From JBBQED01 sp038320345 (GTDB taxonomy: Bacteria; Bacteroidota; Bacteroidia; AKYH767-A; OLB10): a stretch of DNA of 64,000 nt. The stretch lies in the NCBI GenBank assembly GCA_038320345.1, contig JBBQED010000002.1, forward strand, positions 62,001 through 126,000, in the 5' to 3' direction. Shown here piece by piece: positions 27,373-35,718 of this stretch. The translations under genes and the position numbers were made by a program. Under the pieces are notes generated by a model. The model was given only the letters and a program-made list of their open reading frames with translations. It was not told where the DNA came from and made no database searches. Each line of letters begins with the position of its first letter. Positions within the stretch are counted from its first letter, which is position 1.

Positions 27373-28788
27373 TTATTTTCCACTCCGCTGCAAAATAGTA
27401 CGAATAGTATAAAACAGAATTTTAAAATCTAAGGCTAGCGACATGTTTTCAATGTAGATAATGTCGTACTTGAGACGCTGAATCATCTGCCCAACATTTT
27501 CTGCATACCCATATTTAACTTGTCCCCAACTGGTAATTCCTGGGCGTACTTTATGCAGATGCCGATAGTGCGGTGCTTGGATCATAATTTGATCAATAAA
27601 AAACTGACGCTCCGGACGAGGACCTACCAAGGACATATCTCCGATTAACACATTGTAGAATTGAGGAATTTCATCCAGCCGGATCTTTCGCATAAATCTT
27701 CCGAATGGAGTTACCCTCGAATCATAGGTGCTGGATAACATCGGAGTTCCATTTTCTGCTCCTACAAACATCGATCTGAACTTGAAAATTGTAAACGGAT
27801 TTCCATGCAAACCAATCCTTTCCTGAGCAAAGAAAATTGGACCTCTCGAAGTAACTTTAATAATGAATGCAGTGATTAAATACACTGGTGAGACGATAAT
27901 CAGAAATAAAAGACAAACAATAATATCAATGATCCTCTTTACCGACTGTTGCCAAACGGGCATCAATGAAGGATTAATAATGATGAGCGGAGAACCGAAA
28001 ATTGAACTCATCTTAACACTACCAGACAGGATATCATACATATCAGGCATAATCTTAATGATCACATCTTTATCTTCAAGATCATTAATGATCCTTCCAA
28101 TAAACTCGTGTTCTGAAGATTCAATCGCAATAATCACCTCTTCAATTTTATATTGATCAATGATTCGGGTAAGATCTTCTAATCCACCCAAATGAGGTAA
28201 ACTTTCTTTGAAGAACTTTCCGTTATTATGATCCACATGAATAAAACCTTCGAACAGATAGCCTTGGCTAATCGGGTCCGACTGAAATTCCGTGTAGAGA
28301 TTTACAGCTCTCTGGTTGGAACCGATAATCATTGTTGGAAAACCAATTCTCCGGCTCTTAATTTTGCGCGCAGTAATAGTGGTAATGATGAAACGAAGTA
28401 TCGCAGTTATTCCAAACTGAAGCAGGAACAAAGCCATAAACGTACTATAATAACTCTTATAGGATACAATAACATCATCTAACAACAGTGTGAAAAATAT
28501 CAAGATCACGCCGATCACAGAAACATAAAAAGTCTGACTAATTTCTCTTAATCGTGATTTGCGGTAGATATCATTATAAGTTCCAATCAGCGCATAAATG
28601 GCAACCCATGCGATGGGAAGAATTGTAATTCCCAGATAAAAGTTTTTATCGGGATGAAATGGAACCGAATAACCATAAAGTGCTGATTCAATGCCTAGCT
28701 TCCGATAAATACAAAAAAGCCCCCATGCCAGCATTGCTGACAATAGATCGGCGAGTACATATTTAACAACTTGACCAGGCTTATTCAT
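27373..28788 (-). CDS. Polyprenyl-phosphate sugar-1-phosphate transferase (exopolysaccharide initiation)
   Basis: 471 residues. The N-terminal part has four membrane helices, then a CoA-binding-3-like domain (about 140-260). A fifth helix near 280 leads into the bacterial sugar transferase domain with FTIFKFRSMFVG, RKIRLDEIPQFYNVLIGDMS and LVGPRPERQFF. This is the WcaJ/WbaP-type architecture. It transfers a sugar phosphate to undecaprenyl phosphate to start a capsule, exopolysaccharide or O-unit. The sugar cannot be read from sequence. Its ATG overlaps the stop of the lipoprotein gene (TAATG), so the two are coupled. Confidence 0.93.
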   Translation of the reverse strand: MNKPGQVVKYVLADLLSAMLAWGLFCIYRKLGIESALYGYSVPFHPDKNFYLGITILPIAWVAIYALIGTYNDIYRKSRLREISQTFYVSVIGVILIFFTLLLDDVIVSYKSYYSTFMALFLLQFGITAILRFIITTITARKIKSRRIGFPTMIIGSNQRAVNLYTEFQSDPISQGYLFEGFIHVDHNNGKFFKESLPHLGGLEDLTRIIDQYKIEEVIIAIESSEHEFIGRIINDLEDKDVIIKIMPDMYDILSGSVKMSSIFGSPLIIINPSLMPVWQQSVKRIIDIIVCLLFLIIVSPVYLITAFIIKVTSRGPIFFAQERIGLHGNPFTIFKFRSMFVGAENGTPMLSSTYDSRVTPFGRFMRKIRLDEIPQFYNVLIGDMSLVGPRPERQFFIDQIMIQAPHYRHLHKVRPGITSWGQVKYGYAENVGQMIQRLKYDIIYIENMSLALDFKILFYTIRTILQRSGK

Positions 28789-29651
28789 TAACGGTGAATC
28801 AGCTTAATATTATCAAGATATACAGTTCCAGAAGTTCCTCCAGTACCTAAATCCTCACGGAACCATACATTGTGATCGATAGCAGTTCCGTTTGCAGAAA
28901 GCGTAGCATTGAGCTTGATATAAATTTTTTTCCAAGTCTCAGATGGATTAATTCTGATGATGGGATTCTTAAGCGTGTAGGTACTGAAATTGGAAATTAA
29001 ACCAACATAAAATACGTGATCGCATTTATAATTTAGCTCGAGAAAACAATCAGTTCCTAATGGAAGTTTGTACGCTTCATTACTGGAACATTCTAGCACA
29101 TCTAGTGAATCATGTACATAAAATTTTAAACATCCTTTTCCTTCAAAAGCTTGAGTCGTGTCGATTTCAAGAGGCACTTTGCTGGCAGGTAGCGTATCTA
29201 AACTAACTCCGCTACCCTCGATATCTTCAAACCAGCTGTATTTTAAAGCAGGAAAATAACTAACATTGATAGTATCAAAAACGGTTGTTTCTCCCGCTTT
29301 CAGATCTACATCGGTCTCGTAAAATTTGTATAATGTATAGGCTTCTCTAGTAGCATCAATACCATTAACTAAAATTCCAGCTCCTAACTGAATCTTATGT
29401 ACTCCTGAAAGTAAGATTGGAAATCTTGCTGGTAATTGATAGGTCCCGATATACTGACCATCAGCATATACCCAAACGTTTTCTACACCATTTGCACTTG
29501 TTCCTTGAGTAAGATAATCAGAACTAACTAGTATTTTGTTGACTTCAAAATAGGCCGGAATTTTTTCCTCTGGATTTATCAGATTGCATGAACTGATGCT
29601 TATAGTTATTATCAGTATCAAAAATAATTTAATGGCGCGTTGAATCGTCAT
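28788..29651 (-). CDS. Lipoprotein with C-terminal jelly-roll-like domain
   Basis: 287 residues with lipobox SISSC (Cys22). The N-terminal half is beta-rich (VWVYADGQYIGTYQLPARFP, a PEGA-like strand pattern). The C-terminal half resembles a carbohydrate-binding jelly roll (CLKFYVHDSLDVLE ... GTVYLDNIKLIHR). Located between an oxidoreductase and the priming sugar transferase, it may act at the surface in polysaccharide handling. The function is not known. Confidence 0.75.
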   Translation of the reverse strand: MTIQRAIKLFLILIITISISSCNLINPEEKIPAYFEVNKILVSSDYLTQGTSANGVENVWVYADGQYIGTYQLPARFPILLSGVHKIQLGAGILVNGIDATREAYTLYKFYETDVDLKAGETTVFDTINVSYFPALKYSWFEDIEGSGVSLDTLPASKVPLEIDTTQAFEGKGCLKFYVHDSLDVLECSSNEAYKLPLGTDCFLELNYKCDHVFYVGLISNFSTYTLKNPIIRINPSETWKKIYIKLNATLSANGTAIDHNVWFREDLGTGGTSGTVYLDNIKLIHR

Positions 29652-29678
29652 ACGTTCAGGTAGGATTTATAAAAAAAA

Positions 29679-30665
29679 TTAAGAAACGAGTGCAGGTAAT
29701 CCTTTCAGTTTTTCTGCAATCTGATGAGCTACCTGTAAAGCTGCGAATCCGTCCTCAATAGGTACTAACGGTTTTCTGTCGTTCAGAATTGCGTCCGCAA
29801 ACGAATCAAGCTCTTGTTTTATTGCATTCGATTCAGGTACAGCAGGATTTTCAAAGTAAATTTGCTTGGAACCCTTATTTTCTCCCAGATCAATGATCAC
29901 TGCAAGAGGATCCGGAGTACCTGTTATGGGCTTGAGTCGAACTACTTCCGTACTCTTTTCCAGAAAATCTACAGAGATATAGGCGTCCTTTTGAAAAAAT
30001 CTTGTCTTACGCATATTCTTTAATGATATTCGGCTGGCTGTAAGATTTGCAACGCATCCATTGTCAAATTCAATACGGGCATTCGCTATATCAGGAGTAT
30101 CACTCACTACAGCAACACCACTAGTACTAATTTTTTTGACTGCTGATTTCACAGTGCTCAACACAATATCAATATCATGAATCATCAAATCCAAAACGAC
30201 GGAAACATCGGTCCCTCGGGGATTAAATTGTGCTAACCGATGTGTTTCAATAAACATGGGCTGCTTGATATATTCAACAGCAGCAATGAATGCTGGATTA
30301 AATCGCTCTACATGTCCAACTTGTACTTTCACATCTGCTTCTTTTGCGAGATCCATCATTTCTTTGGCTTCCTGAATGGAATTCGCTAAAGGTTTTTCGA
30401 TAAAAACATGTTTGGATAACCGCAGTGCTTTAACCGCACAGTCGTAATGATTGACGGTGGGTGTAACGATATCTACAACATCAGCCTCCTGAATTAACTC
30501 ATCTAATGAAGAATAATTCTTGATCCCCATAGCTTCACTTACTTGCTTTGCTGTCTCGGGATCAGGATCATAGAATCCAATTAACTGGTATTTTTCCAGT
30601 TGCTGAATGAGTTTAATATGGATCTTTCCAAGATGCCCAGCACCTAGCACGCCTATCTTCAACAT
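29679..30665 (-). CDS. Gfo/Idh/MocA-family oxidoreductase
   Basis: 328 residues. An N-terminal Rossmann fold has GVLGAGHLGKIHIKLI and the DVVDIVTPTVNHYDCAVKAL region. The catalytic-lysine motif EKPLANS near 93-99 is intact. HDIDIVLS near 170 supplies the usual His/Asp. These enzymes act on sugars or sugar nucleotides with NAD(P). It is the first gene of the operon with the lipoprotein and the sugar transferase, so a sugar-nucleotide substrate for surface glycan is likely but inferred. Confidence 0.92.
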   Translation of the reverse strand: MLKIGVLGAGHLGKIHIKLIQQLEKYQLIGFYDPDPETAKQVSEAMGIKNYSSLDELIQEADVVDIVTPTVNHYDCAVKALRLSKHVFIEKPLANSIQEAKEMMDLAKEADVKVQVGHVERFNPAFIAAVEYIKQPMFIETHRLAQFNPRGTDVSVVLDLMIHDIDIVLSTVKSAVKKISTSGVAVVSDTPDIANARIEFDNGCVANLTASRISLKNMRKTRFFQKDAYISVDFLEKSTEVVRLKPITGTPDPLAVIIDLGENKGSKQIYFENPAVPESNAIKQELDSFADAILNDRKPLVPIEDGFAALQVAHQIAEKLKGLPALVS

Positions 30666-30681
30666 GGTAAAAATTTTGCCG

Positions 30682-30689
30682 CAAAAGTA
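30682..30689 (-). promoter_or_regulatory. Promoter -7 element of the Gfo/Idh operon
   Basis: TACTTTTG on the minus strand, 16 bases before the ATG at 30665. Confidence 0.5.
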
Positions 30690-30769
30690 CTCGATTTTTT
30701 AAAGCCACCCTGTTCATAACCCCTGTGAATATGTATGAGCATTGTTGAAAACAGACTCACAGATTACTG

Positions 30770-30777
30770 TAGTTTTG
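30770..30777 (+). promoter_or_regulatory. Promoter -7 element of pcm
   Basis: TAGTTTTG, 7 bases before the ATG at 30785. TTG at 30745-30747 lies 22 bases upstream, within the known -33 spacing range. Confidence 0.5.
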
Positions 30778-30784
30778 TTTAGTG

Positions 30785-31435
30785 ATGATGCAGGATACAT
30801 TCAGACATCAGGGGTTGCGCAGGCAATTGCTGGAACAATTGAAAACCAAAGGTATAAATAGTAGTTCGTTGTTGGAAGCAATAGGTAGAATTCCACGACA
30901 CCTATTTATGGACAATGCATTCCTAGAATATGCTTATCAAGATAAAGCATTCCCCATCGATTGCGGTCAAACCATTTCCCAGCCGTATACCGTTGCTTAT
31001 CAGACGCAATTACTTGATCCTCAAAAAAGCGAAAAAGTATTGGAAATAGGCACTGGAAGTGGTTATCAATCTAGTGTGCTTGCTGAAATGGGTGCTAAAG
31101 TGTTTACAATAGAACGTCATCGGCCCCTGCACGACGTTACTAAGAAGAGATTCGAGTCTTTGAATTATACGAGTATTAAAACTTTTTTTGGGGATGGATT
31201 TAAAGGTCTTCCTGCTTTCGCACCCTTTGATAAAATTCTGGTGACCTGTGGTGCACCATCTATTCCTCAAGCTTTGATTGATCAGTTAAAAATAGGGGGA
31301 GTTATGGTAATTCCTGTTGGAAGTCTGGAGGAACAAACTATGACCACCCTTATCAAGAAATCAGCTTCAGAAACTGAGATTTTTGAACTTGATAAATTTC
31401 GTTTCGTTCCTATGATTGGTGAAAAGGCGCGCTAG
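30785..31435 (+). CDS. pcm: Protein-L-isoaspartate O-methyltransferase
   Basis: Repairs isoaspartyl residues in damaged proteins using S-adenosylmethionine. 216 residues. The family signature FPIDCGQTISQPYTVAYQ appears near 58. SAM motif I is EIGTGSGYQSSVLAEMGAKV near 90-109, and post-I Glu is in TIERHRPL. GDGFKGLPAFAPFDKILVTCGAP follows. Three candidate starts (GTG, ATG, ATG) are stacked; I used the first ATG. Confidence 0.93.
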   Translation: MMQDTFRHQGLRRQLLEQLKTKGINSSSLLEAIGRIPRHLFMDNAFLEYAYQDKAFPIDCGQTISQPYTVAYQTQLLDPQKSEKVLEIGTGSGYQSSVLAEMGAKVFTIERHRPLHDVTKKRFESLNYTSIKTFFGDGFKGLPAFAPFDKILVTCGAPSIPQALIDQLKIGGVMVIPVGSLEEQTMTTLIKKSASETEIFELDKFRFVPMIGEKAR

Positions 31436-31546
31436 TTTTTAGATTATATAGTTTTCGGGAGCATCAATTCGGAATATTTGTCACGTATTTTTTAGGTTAT
31501 GAGACATTATGTCGTAAAATTACTTGGTTTTTGATCAATTTTTGGT

Positions 31547-31563
31547 TCGGCATAGGAATTGAA
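31547..31563 (+). promoter_or_regulatory. Possible sigma-54-like -24/-12 element before hsp20
   Basis: TCGGCA...TTGAA keeps GG at -24 and TTG near -12 with the right spacing, but lacks the usual C at -12 (TTGA not TTGC). It differs from TTGGCACG-N4-TTGCA at four positions. A transcript would start about 30 bases before the hsp20 ATG. Weak. Confidence 0.2.
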
Positions 31564-31603
31564 AACAGGGTTCAAACAAATTAAAAAACAGGAGAACCAA
31601 ATT

Positions 31604-32044
31604 ATGACATACCTTAAATTTCAAAAAGAAGTTCCTGCAATGAATACAATGCCGGCCTTCAATTCCATCTTCAACAACCTTTTTGATGGAATGGTAACTA
31701 GCGATTTCAGAAGGATGACGAGTCCATCAGTAAACATTATCGAAGCAGAAAACGAATTTAAATTACAAGTTGCTGCTCCAGGAATGAAGAAAGAAGATTT
31801 CAAAGTCAATGTGGAGAATGATCTATTAACCATCAGTGCTGAAGTCAAGCAGGAATCATCAGAAAAATCGGAAAAATTCACGCGTAAAGAATTTTCGTTC
31901 GGAAGTTTCAAGAGGAGTTTCACCTTACCGGAAACAATCGATGTAGAAAATATCAAAGCCTCTTATGAAAATGGAATTATGATGCTTTCACTCCCGAAAC
32001 GTATCGAGATGAAGCCAAAAACTAGAGCAATTCAAATCGGTTAA
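31604..32044 (+). CDS. Hsp20-family small heat-shock protein
   Basis: 146 residues. Holdase chaperone that keeps unfolding proteins soluble in the cytoplasm. The alpha-crystallin domain covers about 45-140: VNIIEAENEFKLQVAAPGMK, KEDFKVNVENDLLTISAE, then FKRSFTLPETIDVENIKASY and the GIMMLSLPK strand. Start at 31604 is fixed by AGGAGA at 31590-31595, one of the few clear ribosome-binding sites here. A TTG at 31559 would add 15 residues and is unlikely. A strong terminator follows. Confidence 0.95.
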   Translation: MTYLKFQKEVPAMNTMPAFNSIFNNLFDGMVTSDFRRMTSPSVNIIEAENEFKLQVAAPGMKKEDFKVNVENDLLTISAEVKQESSEKSEKFTRKEFSFGSFKRSFTLPETIDVENIKASYENGIMMLSLPKRIEMKPKTRAIQIG

Positions 32045-32094
32045 TTCCGGTTAATGTAAGATAGAGTTAGTAGGTTGGTTATAGGTTAGTTGAT

Positions 32095-32126
32095 AGCGTA
32101 TCTGAGTAATCAGATGCGCTTTTTTA
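32095..32126 (+). terminator. Rho-independent terminator of hsp20
   Basis: Eleven-base stem (one G-T pair) around a GTAA loop, followed by five T. Confidence 0.88.
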
Positions 32127-32195
32127 TTTCGATTAAATCTATTTCATATTCTTAATGTGAATCAAGTACTTTTACGCACTTAATCGGGAATTAAT

Positions 32196-33029
32196 ATGGC
32201 GAAGAAAACGATAGCAAAAAAAGTAGTTAAGAAGAATACAATTACTGGCAAAGGAAAACGTCCCGTCATTCTCGTTACCAATGATGATGGAATCACAGCT
32301 CCCGGATTAAGAAATCTTGCTGAAGTGATGCAATTATTTGGTGATGTTTATGTAGTTGCTCCTGATGGTCCTCAATCAGCTATGGGCCATGCCATCACCA
32401 TTAACAGACCCTTGCGTTTAGATAAAGTAAATGTTTTTGAAGGCACGGGCATACAATCCTGGCAAAGTTCAGGAACACCGGTTGATTGTGTGAAGCTGGC
32501 TGTGAACAAAATTTTACATCGTAAACCTGATTTACTGGTTTCCGGAATTAACCATGGCTCCAATTCTTCCATTAATGTGATTTATTCTGGTACCATGTCG
32601 GCGGCCATGGAAGGTGCCATTGAAGGTATTCCTTCTATAGGTTTTAGCCTGCTAAATTTTAGCTTAGAAGCTGACTTCAAAGCTTCACGTCATTTTGTTG
32701 AAATTATTGTCAGAAATATCCTGGCGATTGGATTACCAGAAAATACTTTGCTGAATGTAAATATTCCATATCTCCCTCTTAAAAAAATAAAAGGTATCAA
32801 AATATGTAGGCAAGCTAATGCGAAATGGATGGAGGAATTTGATGAACGAATGGATCCTAACAAACGTAATTACTACTGGCTTACTGGAAAATTTAAGAAT
32901 TTCGATAGTGGTAATGATACCGATGAGTGGGCTTTAGAAAATGGGTATGTCTCTATAGTTCCTGTAGGGTTTGATTTTACTGCTCATCATGCAATTCCTC
33001 ACCTCAATACTGTGAAGTGGCATGGATGA
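32196..33029 (+). CDS. surE: 5'-nucleotidase SurE, with Lys-rich N-terminal extension
   Basis: Metal-dependent phosphatase acting on nucleoside monophosphates, linked to stationary-phase survival. 277 residues. The core starts at residue 24 with RPVILVTNDDGITAPGLR (metal-binding Asp pair), then APDGPQSAMGHAIT, SSGTPVDCVKLA and SGINHGSN with the family Asn. The first 22 residues are an added basic segment, MAKKTIAKKVVKKN, not part of the fold. The stop overlaps the next gene by 8 bases. It heads an operon surE - two membrane proteins - lpxB. Confidence 0.95.
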   Translation: MAKKTIAKKVVKKNTITGKGKRPVILVTNDDGITAPGLRNLAEVMQLFGDVYVVAPDGPQSAMGHAITINRPLRLDKVNVFEGTGIQSWQSSGTPVDCVKLAVNKILHRKPDLLVSGINHGSNSSINVIYSGTMSAAMEGAIEGIPSIGFSLLNFSLEADFKASRHFVEIIVRNILAIGLPENTLLNVNIPYLPLKKIKGIKICRQANAKWMEEFDERMDPNKRNYYWLTGKFKNFDSGNDTDEWALENGYVSIVPVGFDFTAHHAIPHLNTVKWHG

Positions 33030-33312
33030 AAAAGAAAACAATGATAAAATCTGGATAGGTTTTATGGCCGGACTAATCGTTACTGTTCCTGTATTGGGAA
33101 TCTTACTTTTATTAAGTAGTTCATTTCCTGATACCAAATATCTGAATTCACCCCGACCCGAATTATATACCCTTGCAATGCTGATGGTACTTTTTCGTTT
33201 TCTCATAGTAAAATGGAATCGTCACCAAACAGGAAAAGGAATGCTGATGTTTACCTTTCTAGCGATGTTGATTTACTTAATGAATCATAAGTATAATTTT
33301 ATCCAGTATTAA
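33022..33312 (+). CDS. Small membrane protein, surE-lpxB operon (1)
   Basis: 96 residues with three hydrophobic segments (about 9-32, 50-66 and 75-90) and a charged start MDEKENNDK. No motif recognised. It overlaps surE by 8 bases and ends 3 bases before the next gene, so it is translated with both. Its position before lpxB suggests an envelope role, inferred only. Confidence 0.75.
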   Translation: MDEKENNDKIWIGFMAGLIVTVPVLGILLLLSSSFPDTKYLNSPRPELYTLAMLMVLFRFLIVKWNRHQTGKGMLMFTFLAMLIYLMNHKYNFIQY

Positions 33313-33315
33313 AAA

Positions 33316-33609
33316 ATGAAATTCAGAAAAGATGCGTTTATCACCGGATTCATTCCGGGTTTAATCCTGCCTTTAATAGGCTTCTGGATTTATTTTATGC
33401 TCTTCTTCAACTACATGGATTTTAAGGGGTTTTATCATCATGTGATCCGAGCAAACCTTTTTGTTTCTGTATTAAGTCTTGGTGTAATTCTCAACTTGGG
33501 AATATTTTTCTTGTTTTACAAAATTGAAGCTGACCGTTCTGCGAAAGGGGTGATTGCTGCAACTTTTCTTTACGCTTTCATGGTGATTTATTTTAAAGTG
33601 CTGCAATGA
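33316..33609 (+). CDS. Small membrane protein, surE-lpxB operon (2)
   Basis: 97 residues with three hydrophobic segments (about 8-32, 47-68 and 77-95). The size and topology match its upstream neighbour, so the two may be distant relatives or partners. The stop overlaps the lpxB start by 4 bases. Function unknown. Confidence 0.75.
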   Translation: MKFRKDAFITGFIPGLILPLIGFWIYFMLFFNYMDFKGFYHHVIRANLFVSVLSLGVILNLGIFFLFYKIEADRSAKGVIAATFLYAFMVIYFKVLQ

Positions 33610-34715
33610 AATATTACATTATAGCTGGAGAAGCTTCCGGAGATTTGCATGGCGCTAACCTGATCCGTGAACTAAAAAAACAGGATAATCAGGCTGAATT
33701 CCGATGCTGGGGTGGTGATCTGATGAAGGATCAAGGTGCTGTTTTAGTGAAACATTATAGGGAACTTGCTTTCATGGGATTTCTGGAAGTAGTGATGAAC
33801 TTGAAAACAATTTTCAATAATCTAAAGTTGTGTAAAAGTGATATTGAAAATAGTAAACCTGATGTTTTGATCCTTATTGATTACCCTGGTTTTAATATGC
33901 GCATCGCTGAATGGGCGCATCTCAAAGGAATCAAAATAGTATATTATATCTCTCCACAAATCTGGGCTTGGAAACAAAGTCGGGTTCATAAAATTAAGCG
34001 CGATGTAGATCAAATGCTGGTGATTTTACCTTTTGAAAAAGATTTCTATGCTCGCTTTGATATGGAGGTAGAATTTGTGGGTCACCCTTTGTTGGATGCT
34101 TTAGCACAAGACCAACAAGATGGCAACAATTGGAAAAGAGAGCATCATCTTGACGAAAGAGAGATTATTGCACTTTTACCTGGAAGCCGAAAACAGGAAA
34201 TCAATACGATGTTACCGTTGATGCTAGAGGCGTCTTCTTCATTTTCAGAATATCAATTTGTGATTGCAGGGGCACCCTCTCAGCCGGAATCTTATTATCG
34301 AGCTATCACAGGTGACCGGAAAATTTCGATTATCTCCGGACAAACTTATCAGCTATTAAAAAATTCAAAAGCCGCATTAGTTACTTCTGGTACTGCAACG
34401 CTTGAAACTGCACTCATTGGCATCCCCGAAGTAGTATGTTATAAAGGGAATTTTTTATCTTATCAGATCGCTCGTCAATTGGTGAAAGTTAAGTTCATTT
34501 CATTGGTGAATCTAGTTATGGATCGTGAAGTGGTAAAAGAACTGATTCAGGAAAAACTGAACAAAAAAGAACTTGAAGCAGAGCTTAAAAAATTATTGAC
34601 ACCAGAATACCGAGCTTCTATGTTGAAGGATTTTGCTGAATTGAGAACTTTACTTGGAGGCATTGGTGCTTCTGAAAAAGCCGCAACGTTGATTTTCCAA
34701 ATGCTGAATCAATAA
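33606..34715 (+). CDS. lpxB: Lipid-A-disaccharide synthase
   Basis: Joins UDP-2,3-diacylglucosamine and lipid X to make the lipid A disaccharide at the inner membrane. 369 residues. N-terminal IIAGEASGDLHGANLIREL is the family signature. LIDYPGFNMRIAEWA, YYISPQIWAWKQSRVHKI and FVGHPLLDAL follow, then LLPGSRKQEI and TSGTATLETALIGIPEVV in the GT-B C-terminal domain. It implies an outer membrane with lipid A. Last gene of the surE operon. Confidence 0.96.
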   Translation: MKYYIIAGEASGDLHGANLIRELKKQDNQAEFRCWGGDLMKDQGAVLVKHYRELAFMGFLEVVMNLKTIFNNLKLCKSDIENSKPDVLILIDYPGFNMRIAEWAHLKGIKIVYYISPQIWAWKQSRVHKIKRDVDQMLVILPFEKDFYARFDMEVEFVGHPLLDALAQDQQDGNNWKREHHLDEREIIALLPGSRKQEINTMLPLMLEASSSFSEYQFVIAGAPSQPESYYRAITGDRKISIISGQTYQLLKNSKAALVTSGTATLETALIGIPEVVCYKGNFLSYQIARQLVKVKFISLVNLVMDREVVKELIQEKLNKKELEAELKKLLTPEYRASMLKDFAELRTLLGGIGASEKAATLIFQMLNQ

Positions 34716-34852
34716 GAGGAATGGAAGCTATTTTCCGAAGTAATGTTAAGGCATTTTAATTTCCGAACCATTTAATCTTTACCACTTTTTACCGAAAATA
34801 CGTTCGTTCGATAGTTCCATTCCTTTATGATGCTTAGGTTATTAATGTCTCA

Positions 34853-35206
34853 TTAAGCAACTTCTTTATCCTTAGCCCAGGAAAGAATCATCACTTCGCT
34901 TACTTCAACTTCTGTGATATATCGCTTCTGTCCAGTTTTGTCGGTATAATGACGATTCATTAACTTGCCTTCAATAACTACTTTACTTCCTGCCTTAGTG
35001 TACTTTTCCAGTACATCTGCATTCTTACCCCAGGCCACCAAATTATGCCATTGGGTTTCGGTTACTTTTTCTCCTTTGTTGTTTTTAAAGGATTCATTGG
35101 TTGCAATGGTCACTTTAGCGAGCTTATTGCCGCCTTCCAGTAATTTAACTTCTGGGTTGGTACCAAGATTTCCAATCAGGTTTACTTTGTTACGAAGCGT
35201 TTTCAT
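34853..35206 (-). CDS. ssb: Short single-stranded DNA-binding protein, no acidic tail
   Basis: 117 residues. OB-fold of the SSB family: MKTLRNKVNLIGNLGTNPEV, then LAKVTIATNESFKNNKGEKV and TQWHNLVAWGKNADVLEKY. The protein stops right after the OB fold (VMILSWAKDKEVA) and lacks the linker and the DDDIPF-type acidic tip that recruits repair partners. It is probably a secondary SSB; a full-length one should exist elsewhere. I used the ATG at 35206; the longer frame from 35272 adds 22 residues that do not look like SSB. Confidence 0.92.
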   Translation of the reverse strand: MKTLRNKVNLIGNLGTNPEVKLLEGGNKLAKVTIATNESFKNNKGEKVTETQWHNLVAWGKNADVLEKYTKAGSKVVIEGKLMNRHYTDKTGQKRYITEVEVSEVMILSWAKDKEVA

Positions 35207-35319
35207 GCTTTTTTTTGGTTTTAGATACGTTTTACTGTGATGTGTTTTTTGATCCGGACAAGCCATGATCAACTTTTTGTCGACGGTGCAAATGTGTAAA
35301 CCAAACCAGTTATTATCCG

Positions 35320-35358
35320 GTAAATACGCATTTACAGTCGCTTATAGACGGTTATAAG
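35320..35358. repeat. Two adjacent palindromes upstream of ssb
   Basis: GTAAAT-ACGC-ATTTAC (35320-35335) and CTTATA-GACGGT-TATAAG (35341-35358) are perfect 6-base inverted repeats five bases apart. AAGTACTT at 35356-35363 is a further palindrome overlapping the second. Confidence 0.5.
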
Positions 35359-35603
35359 TACTTACAAATGTTTAATAACGGTTGATTTACGTACAAAAGA
35401 CAAACACTAAACTCAACTAAACCTGTTGGAAGATTATTGAATTAATTAATTAAGTAAATACGAATAAGTAATTGATTAATATATTATTATAAGTTAAATA
35501 ATTTCTTATATATAAGTTTGATTAACAGTTTCAAAACGGGTAATTGTTCATAGGAGTGTTCATAACGCAGTTTAGCAGAGACTTTAGATTTCACAAACGA
35601 TTC

Positions 35604-35611
35604 TATATTTG
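35604..35611 (+). promoter_or_regulatory. Promoter -7 element of the zinc-ribbon gene
   Basis: TATATTTG, about 107 bases before the ATG, giving a leader of roughly 100 bases. Confidence 0.4.
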
Positions 35612-35718
35612 CTTCATACCGGATTTGAATAACTTCCGGATTGTAGCTGCAATTTTCATTTCATGGCGGGCAATCCGGGGCTGATATAAAAGCTCATCAT
35701 TTTAAAACGTTAATCCGT

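Larger units (their letters stand above)
35207..35718. other. AT-rich divergent spacer between ssb and the zinc-ribbon gene
   Basis: No gene seen in 512 bases. 35430-35520 is almost pure A/T (TTAATTAATTAAG and similar). The ssb-proximal part has a near promoter (CACATTTG on the minus strand, one mismatch, at 35290-35297) and two palindromes, listed separately. It could be a regulatory or origin-like region; nothing proves either. Confidence 0.5.

Noticed and set aside
31621..31956. 111-codon minus-strand frame opposite hsp20
   Set aside because: Antisense shadow of a clear alpha-crystallin gene.
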